From: Siccirubricoccus deserti
GTDB lineage: Bacteria; Pseudomonadota; Alphaproteobacteria; Acetobacterales; Acetobacteraceae
DNA: 54,264 bases
Reading direction: 5' to 3'
Assembly: GCF_014283215.1 (NCBI RefSeq)
Contig: NZ_JACOMF010000033.1
Span: 1-54,264, forward strand
The notes beneath the pieces are model-generated. The model did no database searches, had not been told where the DNA came from, and saw nothing but the letters and a program-made list of their open reading frames with translations. Position 1 is the stretch's first letter, and every line of letters begins with the position of its first letter. The translations under genes were made by a program, and so were the position numbers. Below are positions 36,414 through 45,036 of this stretch, in pieces.

Positions 36414-36430
36414 TGTTGTGCGGCGCAACA
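36414..36430. promoter_or_regulatory. Inverted repeat TGTTG-N7-CAACA between the Bug gene and the Kor operon
   Basis: Five-base arms around TGCGGCG form a GC-centred palindrome, and an overlapping TTGTG-N8-CACAA is present too. It is 79 bases upstream of the Bug start and 85 bases upstream of the first Kor-operon ORF, in their shared divergent region. It is a plausible operator but too short to be sure. Confidence 0.3.
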
Positions 36431-36515
36431 CAAACTCCACCATGGCGTGGGTCCGTTGCGACATTGCCGGGCTTGGGGCAAGGTTCAGCGCCCGCTGGGC
36501 CAATGGAGGAACGAG

Positions 36516-36680
36516 ATGCCTGTCGCGGACGCCAAGCCCGCTGCTGCCGGGGGCCTGGTCCGCCGAGCCCCGGACACCACCCGGATGGGTGCCGCCGCCC
36601 TGCGGCGCATTGCTACCCGTGGCCCAGCCTCCGAACACCAGACAATGACTGCAACCCGATCGAGGGACGCCGCAGCGTGA
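36516..36680 (+). CDS. 54-residue ORF translationally coupled to the Kor operon, unknown function
   Basis: The ATG at 36516 follows a strong GGAGGAACGAG site, the best ribosome site in the region. The frame (MPVADAKPAAAGGLVRRAPD ... RSRDAAA) is Ala/Arg-rich and has no membrane segment. Its TGA overlaps the GTG start of the flavin/iron-sulfur subunit (GTGA), so translation of the large gene probably depends on it. No family is recognised. It may be a real small subunit, a leader peptide, or the displaced former N-terminus of the following gene after a frameshift. Confidence 0.45.
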   Translation: MPVADAKPAAAGGLVRRAPDTTRMGAAALRRIATRGPASEHQTMTATRSRDAAA

Positions 36681-38479
36681 AGCCCACCGATATCAGCAAC
36701 CCTGACTACTTCCACAAAGTGGTCGATTGCCAATGGGCCTGCCCGGCACATACGCCGGTGCCCGAATACATCCGCATGATTGCCACTGGTCGCTACAGCG
36801 ACGCCTATATGGTGAACTGGCATTCAAACGTCTTTCCAGGCGTACTCGGCCGCACCTGCGACCGCCCCTGCGAGCCGGCCTGCCGGCGCGGCCGGGTGGA
36901 GGAGGAGCCGGTGGCGATCTGCCGGCTGAAGCGCGTCGCCGCCGACAACAAGGAGGACATCCGCGCCCGCCTCACGCCAATTCCGGAAATCCGGAACGGC
37001 AAGCGCATCGCCTGCGTCGGCGCCGGCCCGGCCAGCCTGACGGTGGCGCGCGACCTGGCTCCCTTGGGCTACGAGGTGCATGTCTTCGACGGCGCGGCCA
37101 AGGGCGGCGGCTTCATCCGCAGCCAGATCCCCCGCTTCCGCCTGCCCGAGAGCGTGATCGACGAGGAGGTCGGCTACATCACCGACCGCGGCGGCGTCGT
37201 CACCCATTATGGCCAGCAGATCGACAGCCTGAAGGCGCTGCTGGCGGAAGGGTATGACGCGGTCTTCGTCGGCTCCGGCGCGCCGCGCGGACGCGACCTC
37301 GACGTGCCGGGCCGCAAGGAGGCGGCGGCCAACATCCACATCGGCATCGACTGGCTCTCCTCCGTCTCCTTCGGCCATATCGAGAGCATCGGCCGCCGCG
37401 TCATCGTGCTCGGCGGCGGCAATACCGCGATGGATTGCTGCCGCTCCGCCCGCCGCCTCGGCGGCGAGACGGTGACGGTGGTGGTCCGCTCCGGCTTCGA
37501 GGAGATGAAGGCCAGCCCCTGGGAGAAGGAGGATGCGATGCATGAGGGCATCCCCATCCTCAACTGGCTGGTGCCGAAGCAGGTGCTGCACCAGGACGGC
37601 AAGCTGACCGGCATGGTGTTCGAGAAGGTGAAGGCCGAGCGCGACGCCCGCGGCCGCCGCCAGCTGGTCCCCTCCGGCGAGCCGGATGTGGTGATCGAGG
37701 CCGACGACGTGTTGGTGGCGATCGGCCAGGAGAATTCCTTCCCCTGGATCGAGCGCGACATCGGCCTGGAGTTCGACCGCTGGGGCCTGCCGGCGCTGAA
37801 CGAGGCGACCTTCCAGAGCAGCATCCCGAAGGTCTTCTTCGGCGGCGACGCCGCCTTCGGCCCGAAGAACATCATCTGGGCCGTGGCGCATGGGCATGAG
37901 GCGGCGGTCTCGATCGACCTGTTCTGCCGCGGCGAGGATGTGACCAGGCGCCCGCCGCCGGATGTGGTGATGTCCAGCCAAAAGATGGGCATCCATGAAT
38001 GGAGCTACGACAGCGGCGTCTCGCTCGACCTGCGCTTCAAGGTGCCGCATGCCGAGCACGAGGTGGCGCTGCGCGACATCAGGACCGAGGTCGAGCTCGG
38101 CTACGATCGGGAGCTGGCGTTCAAGGAAGCCCAGCGCTGCCTGAACTGCGACGTGCAGACGGTGTTCACCACCAGCCTCTGCATCGAATGCGACGCCTGC
38201 GTCGACATCTGCCCGGTGGATTGCATCACCTTCACCCCGGATGCCGAGGAGGCCGAGCTGCGCGACCGGCTGCGGGTGCCGGCGCTGAACCTCACCCAGG
38301 ATCTCTATGTCCAGGACGGGCTTAAGACCGGCCGGGTCATGGTCAAGGATGAGGATGTCTGCCTGCATTGCGGCATGTGCGCCGAGCGCTGCCCAACCGG
38401 GGCATGGGACATGCAAAAATTCTTCCTGGAAACCGCGAAGCCCAAAGCCGAGAGGGTGCACGCATGTCAGGCACAGTGA
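36677..38479 (+). CDS. FAD / iron-sulfur oxidoreductase subunit of a 2-oxoacid oxidoreductase (GltD-like with two ferredoxin-type clusters)
   Basis: About 600 residues. The N-terminus has GltD-type cysteines ('DCQWACPAHTPVPEYI' and 'RTCDRPCEPACRRG'). An FAD Rossmann motif follows ('RIACVGAGPASLTVARDL'), then a second dinucleotide site for NAD(P)H ('VIVLGGGNTAMDCCRSARRLGG'). Two 4Fe-4S clusters lie near 504-519 (CIECDACVDICPVDC) and 562-573 (CLHCGMCAERCP). The GTG at 36677 is chosen because it overlaps the coupled 54-codon ORF and precedes 'KPTDISNPDYFHKVVD'. Its stop lies 16 bases inside korA. It probably moves electrons between KorAB and NAD(P), like the flavin subunit of NADP-dependent 2-oxoglutarate oxidoreductase (inference). 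Confidence 0.88.
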   Translation: MKPTDISNPDYFHKVVDCQWACPAHTPVPEYIRMIATGRYSDAYMVNWHSNVFPGVLGRTCDRPCEPACRRGRVEEEPVAICRLKRVAADNKEDIRARLTPIPEIRNGKRIACVGAGPASLTVARDLAPLGYEVHVFDGAAKGGGFIRSQIPRFRLPESVIDEEVGYITDRGGVVTHYGQQIDSLKALLAEGYDAVFVGSGAPRGRDLDVPGRKEAAANIHIGIDWLSSVSFGHIESIGRRVIVLGGGNTAMDCCRSARRLGGETVTVVVRSGFEEMKASPWEKEDAMHEGIPILNWLVPKQVLHQDGKLTGMVFEKVKAERDARGRRQLVPSGEPDVVIEADDVLVAIGQENSFPWIERDIGLEFDRWGLPALNEATFQSSIPKVFFGGDAAFGPKNIIWAVAHGHEAAVSIDLFCRGEDVTRRPPPDVVMSSQKMGIHEWSYDSGVSLDLRFKVPHAEHEVALRDIRTEVELGYDRELAFKEAQRCLNCDVQTVFTTSLCIECDACVDICPVDCITFTPDAEEAELRDRLRVPALNLTQDLYVQDGLKTGRVMVKDEDVCLHCGMCAERCPTGAWDMQKFFLETAKPKAERVHACQAQ

Positions 38480-40338
38480 CTTCAGGCCCGATGGCTTCAG
38501 GGGCGGTGACCGCGACCAACGATTTTGTGGTCAAGTTCGCCAACGTCAACGGCTCCGGCTCGGCCAGCGCCAACCAGCTCTTCGCCAAGTCGATCCTGCG
38601 CATGGGCATCCCCATTGCCTCGCGCAACATCTTCCCGAGCAATATCCAGGGGCTGCCGACCTGGTTCGAGGTGCGGGTGAGCGGCGCGGGCCATCTCGGG
38701 CGGCGCGGCGGCGTCGACCTGATGGTGGCGATGAACCCGCAGACCTGGGACCGCGACATCGCCGAGATCGATCCCGGCGGATACCTGCTGTACGACAGCA
38801 CCCGGCCGATGCCGAATTCCCGCTTCCGCGAGGACATCAACGTCATCGGCATCCCGCTGACCCAGATGTGCAACGCCGCCTATACCGAGGCGCGGCAACG
38901 GCAGCTGCTGAAGAACATCATGTATGTCGGCGCGCTCTCGGCGCTGCTGCAGATCGAGCCGGCGGTGATCGAGACACTGCTGAGCGAGCAGTACAAGGGC
39001 AAGGAAAAGCTCGCCAAGCCGAACCATGATGCCTTCATGATGGGGCGCGAGTGGGCCCTGGCCAACCTGCAATGCCCGATCGGCCTGACGCTTGAGCGGG
39101 CCGACAAGGTCGGCGAGCGCATCTACGTGGACGGAAACAGCGCCGCAGGCCTCGGCGCGGTCTATGGCGGGGCCACGGTCTGCGCCTGGTATCCGATCAC
39201 CCCCTCCACCTCCCTGGCCGAGGGCTTCGAACGCTACGCCCGCCGCTTCCGCACCGATGCGGAGACCGGCAAGAAGCGCTACGCCATCGTCCAGGCGGAG
39301 GATGAGCTGGCTTCCATCGGCATGGTCATCGGTGCCGCCTGGAACGGTGCCCGGGCCTTCACCGCGACCTCCGGCCCTGGCATCTCGCTCATGCAGGAGT
39401 TCGTCGGGCTGTCCTATTTCGCCGAGATCCCCTCGGTGATCTTCGACGTGCAGCGCGCCGGGCCTTCCACCGGCATGCCGACCCGCACCCAGCAGTCGGA
39501 CGTGCTGGCCGCGGCCTACGCCAGCCATGGCGACACCAAGCATATCGTGCTGTTCCCCGAGGACCCGCACGAATGCTTCACCTTCGGTGCCGATGCCTTC
39601 GACCTGGCGGACCGGCTGCAGCAGCCGGTCTTCGTGCTGCTCGACCTCGACATCGGCATGAATGACTGGCTCTGCGAGCCCTTCGACTGGGACGACGCGC
39701 GGCAGATGGACCGCGGCAAGGTGATGACCGAGGCGGAGCTGGAGTCCGGCAAGACCTTCGGCCGCTACCTGGACGTCGACGGCGACGGCATCCCCTATCG
39801 CACCTATCCCGGCACCCACCCGAGCAAGGGCGCCTTCTTCACCCGCGGCACCTCGCGCGACCGCTTCGCCAAATACACCGAGGTCGGCGCCGCCTATGTC
39901 GACAACATGCAGCGGCTGCTGAAGAAGTTCGAGACGGCGAAATCCCTGGTGCCACGGCCGGTGGAACGGCCGGCCTCCCAGCCGACCCGCACCGGCGTGC
40001 TCTACTACGGCAGCAGCTCGGCGGCGATGAAGGAGGCGCTCGCGGCGCTGGAGGCGGAGGGCATCCACCTCGACGCCATGCGCATCCGCGCCTTCCCCTT
40101 CCATGACGATGTGATGGAGTTCATCGCCCGGCATGACAAGGTCTTCATCGTCGAGCAGAACCGCGACGCGCAGCTCCGCACCCTGGTGATGAACGAAGGC
40201 GGCATCGCCCCGGCGCGGCTGGTCCCGGTGCTGCACTACGACGGCACGCCGATCACCGCGCGCTTCATCCACGCGGCGATCGCCGAGAAGCTGCCGTCCC
40301 TCAACGTCCTCCCCTTCGCCGGAGCGGCCGCAGAATGA
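38464..40338 (+). CDS. korA: 2-oxoacid:acceptor oxidoreductase subunit alpha (gamma-alpha fusion, KorA type)
   Basis: A 624-residue fusion. Residues ~25-205 are the gamma domain ('GSGSASANQLFAKSILRMGIPIASRNIFPSNIQGLPTWFEVRVS'). The alpha domain begins near 220 ('GNSAAGLGAVYGGATVCAWYPITPSTSLAEGF') and continues with 'VQAEDELASIGMVIGAAWNGARAFTATSGPGISLM' and a C-terminal transketolase-like part. This fused arrangement is that of KorA in 2-oxoglutarate:ferredoxin oxidoreductases. With KorB it oxidatively decarboxylates a 2-oxoacid plus CoA to acyl-CoA, or runs in reverse to fix CO2. The ATG at 38464 lies inside the end of the preceding gene. Confidence 0.93.
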   Translation: MSGTVTSGPMASGAVTATNDFVVKFANVNGSGSASANQLFAKSILRMGIPIASRNIFPSNIQGLPTWFEVRVSGAGHLGRRGGVDLMVAMNPQTWDRDIAEIDPGGYLLYDSTRPMPNSRFREDINVIGIPLTQMCNAAYTEARQRQLLKNIMYVGALSALLQIEPAVIETLLSEQYKGKEKLAKPNHDAFMMGREWALANLQCPIGLTLERADKVGERIYVDGNSAAGLGAVYGGATVCAWYPITPSTSLAEGFERYARRFRTDAETGKKRYAIVQAEDELASIGMVIGAAWNGARAFTATSGPGISLMQEFVGLSYFAEIPSVIFDVQRAGPSTGMPTRTQQSDVLAAAYASHGDTKHIVLFPEDPHECFTFGADAFDLADRLQQPVFVLLDLDIGMNDWLCEPFDWDDARQMDRGKVMTEAELESGKTFGRYLDVDGDGIPYRTYPGTHPSKGAFFTRGTSRDRFAKYTEVGAAYVDNMQRLLKKFETAKSLVPRPVERPASQPTRTGVLYYGSSSAAMKEALAALEAEGIHLDAMRIRAFPFHDDVMEFIARHDKVFIVEQNRDAQLRTLVMNEGGIAPARLVPVLHYDGTPITARFIHAAIAEKLPSLNVLPFAGAAAE

Positions 40339-41390
40339 GCTTCCTCCCCAAACCCAAGCTGCACCACCCGAAGCTGCCGGTGAACGCCCTGGGCTACACC
40401 AGGCGCGACTATGAAGGGGCGATCAGCACGCTCTGCGCCGGCTGCGGTCACGACAGCATCAGCGCCGCCATCATCCAGGCCTGCTTCGAGCTGGATATCG
40501 AGCCGCATCGCGTCGCCAAGATGTCGGGCATCGGCTGCTCCTCGAAGACGCCGGATTATTTCCTCGGCGCCAGCCACGGGTTCAATTCCGTGCATGGCCG
40601 GATGCCCTCGGTGCTGACCGGGGCCAACCTCGCCAACCGCGACCTTATCTATCTCGGCGTCTCGGGCGATGGCGACAGCGCCTCGATCGGCTTCGGGCAA
40701 TTCGCCCACAGCATCCGCCGCGCCGTGAACATGACCTACATCGTCGAGAACAACGGCGTGTACGGGCTGACCAAGGGGCAGTTCTCCGCCACCTCGGACA
40801 AGGGCTCGAAGGCGAAGAAGGGCGTCGTCAACACCGATGAGGCGATCGACCTGATCGGCATCGCGCTGCAGCTTGGCGCCACCTATGTCGGCCGCAGCTT
40901 CTCGGGCGACAAGGACCAGCTGGTGCCGCTGATCAAGGGCGCGCTGCGGCACAATGGCCCGGCCTTCATCGACTGCATCAGCCCCTGCGTCGCCTTCAAC
41001 AACCATGAAGGCTCGACCAAGAGCTACGATTTCGTCCGCGAGCACAATGAGGCGATGAACTTCCTCGACGTCATCCTGGGGCGCGAGGCGATCACCACGG
41101 AATACGCCCCCGGCGAGGTGCGCGACGTGGTGCAGCACGATGGCTCGGTGCTGCGGCTGCGCAAGCTGCACGACGAATACGACCCAACCGACCGCGTCGG
41201 CGCCATGCACCATCTGCATGAGCGCAAGGCGGCGGGCGAGATCGTCACCGGCCTGCTCTACATCGACCCCGATCCGCAGGACCTGCATGAGAACCTGGCG
41301 ACGGTGGCGACGCCGCTGAACCGCCTGGACGATGCGGCGCTGGTGCCAGGCAGGAAGGCGCTGGAGAAGCTGAACGCGTCGCTGCGGTAG
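40335..41390 (+). CDS. korB: 2-oxoacid:acceptor oxidoreductase subunit beta (KorB type)
   Basis: A 351-residue TPP-binding subunit. Ligands of the [4Fe-4S] cluster are at Cys34 and Cys37 (LCAGCGHDS), Cys68 (GIGCSSK) and in 'DCISPCVAFNNHEGS' near 215. The TPP/Mg motif is GDGDSASIG at 111-119, followed by 'VENNGVYGLTKGQ'. 2-Oxoglutarate is the likely substrate because of the KorAB-type fusion and the 'YDFVREHNEAMNFLDV' segment, but pyruvate cannot be excluded. It overlaps korA by four bases (ATGA) and is followed by a strong hairpin. Confidence 0.94.
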   Translation: MSFLPKPKLHHPKLPVNALGYTRRDYEGAISTLCAGCGHDSISAAIIQACFELDIEPHRVAKMSGIGCSSKTPDYFLGASHGFNSVHGRMPSVLTGANLANRDLIYLGVSGDGDSASIGFGQFAHSIRRAVNMTYIVENNGVYGLTKGQFSATSDKGSKAKKGVVNTDEAIDLIGIALQLGATYVGRSFSGDKDQLVPLIKGALRHNGPAFIDCISPCVAFNNHEGSTKSYDFVREHNEAMNFLDVILGREAITTEYAPGEVRDVVQHDGSVLRLRKLHDEYDPTDRVGAMHHLHERKAAGEIVTGLLYIDPDPQDLHENLATVATPLNRLDDAALVPGRKALEKLNASLR

Positions 41391-41399
41391 GACACAGGC

Positions 41400-41424
41400 C
41401 CGGGAGGGGCGCTGCCCCTCTCGG
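41400..41424. terminator. Bidirectional terminator-like hairpin between korB and the Srf/Tag operon
   Basis: CCGGGAGGGGC-GCT-GCCCCTCTCGG forms an 11-pair stem (one G-T pair) with a 3-base loop. It fills nearly all of the 36 bases between two convergent operons, ten bases after korB and three bases after the last minus-strand stop. It should serve both strands. Confidence 0.65.
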
Positions 41425-41426
41425 AC

Positions 41427-43013
41427 CTACCTCGGCCGGAAGTTCCGCGCCGCCGCCTCCGCCGCGCGGTCGAGGTCGGCCCGGATCGCCGGCATGGCTG
41501 GCGCCCGGCCGAGTTGGCTGTCGCGGATGTGCCTGTCGATGACGTCGAGATAGGCGCCAAGCCGCGGCAGGTTGCGCGTCTGCAGGTCCCGCCGCACCAG
41601 TGCTAATTGTTCCACCACCACGCTGCGGGGCGCGTTCTCGGCGATGCGCCGCAAGGTCGCGCCATAGCTGTCCAGCACCGCCGTGCCGTTGCGGCGCAGG
41701 TCGGCGATACCGGCCTCCACCCGCCGCACCTCATCCGGCCCGCGCTGCGCCAGCGCCTCCCGCGCGCCGGGCTGCTGCAGTTGCCGGTCGGCCAGTTGGG
41801 CGCGGAACTCCACCTCGCGGGAGGAGAAGGCCAGCGAGGCCAGGGTCTCGATCTGCGCCCGCACCACTTCCCGCTGCTGCTCGCCGCGCATCCGGGCATC
41901 GGTCGCCAGCTGCGCCTCCACCCGGCGGATCGCCGCCTGCTGGGCAGGATCGGAGACGCTGCGCCGCAGCAGCGCCAGCGCCGCCTGGGGGTCCTCGGCC
42001 GAACGCTGTACATCCGCCTGGCGGGAACTCGCCTCGGCGGCGAAGGCGCGGCGCACCGCCTCGGTCTGCGGCAGGCTGGTGGTCGCGGTCACGCTCAGCG
42101 CCAGGCGGAAGCCAACCTGCGGGGTACGGGTGGCCCGGCCGGTGGAGGCGTCGAAGGGCGGCATCTCCTCCCGCAGGCTGCTGCGGATCTCGTCGATCGG
42201 CGTGCTGTAGTAGCCACCGCGGATCACCCGCCCGCCGGCATGCCCATGCATCCGGCCGACGCGGTTCATCCGATAGGGCTCCAGCACCATCTCCGCGACA
42301 TTGCCGAGCATGTCGTGCAGGCCGAGCGGGTTGGGCTGCAACTGCCCGATCGCCTGGGCGCGGTTGCCGGTGCGGCGGCTGCCGGCCATGACATAGGCTT
42401 CCTCATCGCCGTCCGGCATCGGAAAGAGCGGGGCGAGGAATTCCGTCTCGCTCACCGCGGCGCCGCCGCGCACGGCATATTCCCACTCATCCTCGGTCGG
42501 AAGCCGCAGGTAGCCGATGGCGCCATCCTCGGTCGGCAGGCGGGCGCGGGCATTGGCCAGCAGCCAGACGTTGAGCGCCTCGGTGAAGGCCAGCGCCTCG
42601 AACCAGGACAGATCGGCGACCGGGCGGCGTCCCTCCGGCGCGGCGGCCGGGCAGGTCCCGCTGGTGACAGCGGCGTACTGGTCCCGCGTCACCTCGTATT
42701 TGCCGAGCCAGAAGCGCCGGGCCGGGCCGCTGCCGCGGAAGCCGCCGGCGATGAAGCTGCCGCGCTGGAACTCGCTCGGCCCCTGATCCGGCTCCGGCGA
42801 GCCGAGGGTGATGCGGCGGTCGTCGAGCGGTCCACTGCCCGCCGGCACCGCCACCTCCCGCAGCGCCAGGCTGCCGCCGCAGGGCAGCGGCAGGACGAGA
42901 TCATCCGCCGCCGGCTGCGGATTCCAGCGGGTGGTGTCCCAGGCCGCAGGGACCTGGGCCAGGGCCGGCGGCGCGAGCGCGGCCAGCAGGGTCGCCAGGA
43001 TTGCTGCCTTCAT
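41427..43013 (-). CDS. Secreted formylglycine-enzyme-fold protein, non-catalytic, with a long helical tail (TagR-like)
   Basis: A 528-residue protein with a signal peptide (KAAILATLLAALAPPALAQ). Residues ~30-310 are the FGE-sulfatase fold: 'FWLGKYEVTRDQYAAV', 'LSWFEALAFTEALN', 'YLRLPTEDEWEYAVRGG', 'GLHDMLGNVAEMVLEPYR', 'RVIRGGYYS' and the closing 'PQVGFRLAL'. The active-site cysteine region between GGYYS and GFRL (DEIRSSLREEMPPFDAS) has no cysteine, so it cannot make formylglycine. Residues ~320-528 are a charged coiled coil. TagR of the Pseudomonas type VI regulatory system is also a periplasmic FGE-fold protein without enzyme activity. It is the last gene of the operon, and its ATG overlaps the permease stop (ATGA). 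Confidence 0.88.
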   Translation of the reverse strand: MKAAILATLLAALAPPALAQVPAAWDTTRWNPQPAADDLVLPLPCGGSLALREVAVPAGSGPLDDRRITLGSPEPDQGPSEFQRGSFIAGGFRGSGPARRFWLGKYEVTRDQYAAVTSGTCPAAAPEGRRPVADLSWFEALAFTEALNVWLLANARARLPTEDGAIGYLRLPTEDEWEYAVRGGAAVSETEFLAPLFPMPDGDEEAYVMAGSRRTGNRAQAIGQLQPNPLGLHDMLGNVAEMVLEPYRMNRVGRMHGHAGGRVIRGGYYSTPIDEIRSSLREEMPPFDASTGRATRTPQVGFRLALSVTATTSLPQTEAVRRAFAAEASSRQADVQRSAEDPQAALALLRRSVSDPAQQAAIRRVEAQLATDARMRGEQQREVVRAQIETLASLAFSSREVEFRAQLADRQLQQPGAREALAQRGPDEVRRVEAGIADLRRNGTAVLDSYGATLRRIAENAPRSVVVEQLALVRRDLQTRNLPRLGAYLDVIDRHIRDSQLGRAPAMPAIRADLDRAAEAAARNFRPR

Positions 43014-44251
43014 CCGCCCCTCACCGCCTCATAGGGTTCGATCCGCGCCGCCTGCCAGGCCGCCAACGCCGAGGCGCCGACCGCCGCCGCCACCACCAGC
43101 ACGGTCCCGGTGCCGAGGATGGCCGCATCGATCGCCGACAGCGGCCGGTCGAGGATGATGCCGCCGAAGCCGGCATTGATCCCCGCCTGCACGGCAAGCG
43201 CCAGCGCCGCCGCCACCAGCGCCCCGGCCAGAGCGATCAGCGCCGCCTGCGCCACCGGCACCGCCATGACCCCGCCGCGGCCGAGGCCCATCAGCCTGAG
43301 CCCCGCCAGCAGCACCCGCTTGCGCTCCACATTGGCCCAGAGCCCGGCGCCGAGCGACAGCACCAGCCCGAGGCCCGACACCCCCGCCACCGCCAGCAGC
43401 AGCCGCGTCAGCGCCCGGTCCACCGCCAGCATCGGCGCAATATCCTGGGCGCGGGAGCGGGTCTCGACTCCCTGCGCCCGCAACGCGGTGACCAGCGGCG
43501 GCACGTCTTCCAGCCGGCGGGCATAGAGGCGGAAGCCGGCATAGCCCTCACGCGCCGCGGGGCTGGGGATGCCGCCTGCCGCCTCCGGCGTTGCGGTGCG
43601 GAATTCCGCCCAATCCTCCAGCGCATCGGCCAGCGCCGGGGCAGCGAAGACGGCGTCGCGGTCGGCAGCGGCCAGCGGCGCCACCGCCTGTACCGCCAGC
43701 GCCACCTGCAGCCGCTGCGGTGCCTGCTCCCGCTCGCCGCGGCCGAGCCGGCCGACCAGCGCATCGCCGGCCTTCAGGCCGAGCCGGGCGGCGAGTGGCG
43801 TGCTCAGCACCACCTGCCCTGGCCCGGCCGGCGCCCCCTCCGGCAGCAGCGGGTCGCCAGGGGCGGAGGGCACCACCGGTGCCCAGAGCTGGCGGGCGCC
43901 GTCCGGAGTTTCCAGCAGCAAGCTGGCCGAGAGCTGGCGGGTTCGGGGCGAGAGGTGCTCAACCTCCGGCCGGGCGCGCAGGGCGGCAAGGAAGGCATGG
44001 TCGAAGTCGCGGCTGGCGATCGACATCACCTCGCGCGCCAAAGGATCCTTCAGCACCGCGGCGCGCATGCCCTCGACCGCGCCGGCGCGCAGCCCGGCCA
44101 GCACCAGCAGCGGTGCCAGCACGGCCGCAGTGGCCAGAGCGGAGCAGAGGGTCATGCGGCTTTCGCCGAGCAGGTCGGCGAGCGCCAGCCGCAGCGGCAG
44201 CAGCCAGCGCCCGCCCTGCCCTGCCCCGCGCGCCGCAGTGTCCCGCCGCAT
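43010..44251 (-). CDS. FtsX/LolC-type ABC transporter permease (TagS-like)
   Basis: A 413-residue MacB/FtsX-like permease. One helix is near residues 35-55 ('MTLCSALATAAVLAPLLVLAG'). A large periplasmic domain spans about 60-270, followed by three C-terminal helices starting 'LLLAVAGVSGLGLVLSLGAGLW' and ending 'AAWQAARIEPYEAVRGG', the usual FtsX C-terminus. Such permeases do mechanical work rather than import. Together with the ATPase gene it overlaps, it forms a LolCDE/TagST-like pair. An in-frame GTG three bases upstream (44254) is an alternative start; the ATG in the TGATG overlap is preferred. Confidence 0.88.
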   Translation of the reverse strand: MRRDTAARGAGQGGRWLLPLRLALADLLGESRMTLCSALATAAVLAPLLVLAGLRAGAVEGMRAAVLKDPLAREVMSIASRDFDHAFLAALRARPEVEHLSPRTRQLSASLLLETPDGARQLWAPVVPSAPGDPLLPEGAPAGPGQVVLSTPLAARLGLKAGDALVGRLGRGEREQAPQRLQVALAVQAVAPLAAADRDAVFAAPALADALEDWAEFRTATPEAAGGIPSPAAREGYAGFRLYARRLEDVPPLVTALRAQGVETRSRAQDIAPMLAVDRALTRLLLAVAGVSGLGLVLSLGAGLWANVERKRVLLAGLRLMGLGRGGVMAVPVAQAALIALAGALVAAALALAVQAGINAGFGGIILDRPLSAIDAAILGTGTVLVVAAAVGASALAAWQAARIEPYEAVRGG

Positions 44252-45036
44252 CACGCCGCCGCCGGCAGCGGCCGCAGCACCGAGGCGGGCTCGGTCCCCT
44301 CCTCCGGCACGCAGCCGAGCAGGGCAAGCCCGGCGGCCGCGGCGCGCGGCAGGTCATGGGTCGAGAGCAGCACCGCCGCCCCCGCCTCGGCGGTGTCGCG
44401 CAGCAGGCGCAGCACCTCATCCGCCTGGCTGGGGTGGACCGAGGCGGTGGGCTCATCGGCCAGCACCACCGCCGGGCGATGCGCCAGGGCACGGGCCACC
44501 GCCGCCCGCTGCCGCTGGCCAACCGAGACCTGGCCCGGAAGCCGGTCCAGCGCGCCGCCGATCTCCAGCCGCGCCGCCAGGGCCTCGACCAGCCCGGGGT
44601 CCGGGCGCCCGGCCAGCTCCTGGGTCAATTGAATGTTCCGCCTGAGGGTAAGGAAGGGCAGCAGCCCGGCGGTCTGCGGCACATAGCCAATCGCCCCGGC
44701 CCGCAGCGCCGCCAGCCCGGCTTCGTCGCCGCGCCCCCAGAGCCGGCCGGCATCCACCAGCGGCCCGCCCAGGCCACGGCGCAGCAGCAGCGCCGCCGCC
44801 CGGTCCGGCCGGAGCGCCAGGGCGAGGATCGCCAGGAAGGTCGATTTGCCGGCACCGGAGGGGCCGACCACCGCCACCCGGTCTCCGGCGGAGAGGGTGA
44901 ACTCCGGCACGGTAATCCGGAAGCCGCCGGCACCGCTGCCCAACCGCCGTTCCAGCCCGCGCACCTCCAGCAGCCGTGCCAGCTCCTCACTCCCGGGCAA
45001 GTCAGCGTCGAGCCGCGGCCGATCCGGCGCGGTCAC
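44251..45036 (-). CDS. LolD/TagT-like ABC transporter ATP-binding protein
   Basis: A 261-residue ATPase starting from a GTG that overlaps the VWA gene's stop (GTGA). Walker A is GPSGAGKST (about 51-59). The Q-loop sits at 'YVPQTAGLLPFLTLRRNI', the signature is the unusual VSVGQRQRAAVARAL, Walker B is 'AVVLADEPTASVHP', and the H-loop is 'LLSTHDLPRAA'. The D-loop SVHP instead of ALDP is atypical but occurs in the LolD branch. It would energise the FtsX-like permease. In the type VI threonine-phosphorylation pathway TagT plays this part with TagS. Confidence 0.9.
   Translation of the reverse strand: MTAPDRPRLDADLPGSEELARLLEVRGLERRLGSGAGGFRITVPEFTLSAGDRVAVVGPSGAGKSTFLAILALALRPDRAAALLLRRGLGGPLVDAGRLWGRGDEAGLAALRAGAIGYVPQTAGLLPFLTLRRNIQLTQELAGRPDPGLVEALAARLEIGGALDRLPGQVSVGQRQRAAVARALAHRPAVVLADEPTASVHPSQADEVLRLLRDTAEAGAAVLLSTHDLPRAAAAGLALLGCVPEEGTEPASVLRPLPAAA

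Noticed and set aside
41427-43013. Treating the FGE-fold protein as the maturase of the sulfatase at 17446.
   Set aside because: The catalytic cysteines are missing, the protein is secreted whereas the sulfatase is cytoplasmic, and the genes are far apart in different operons.
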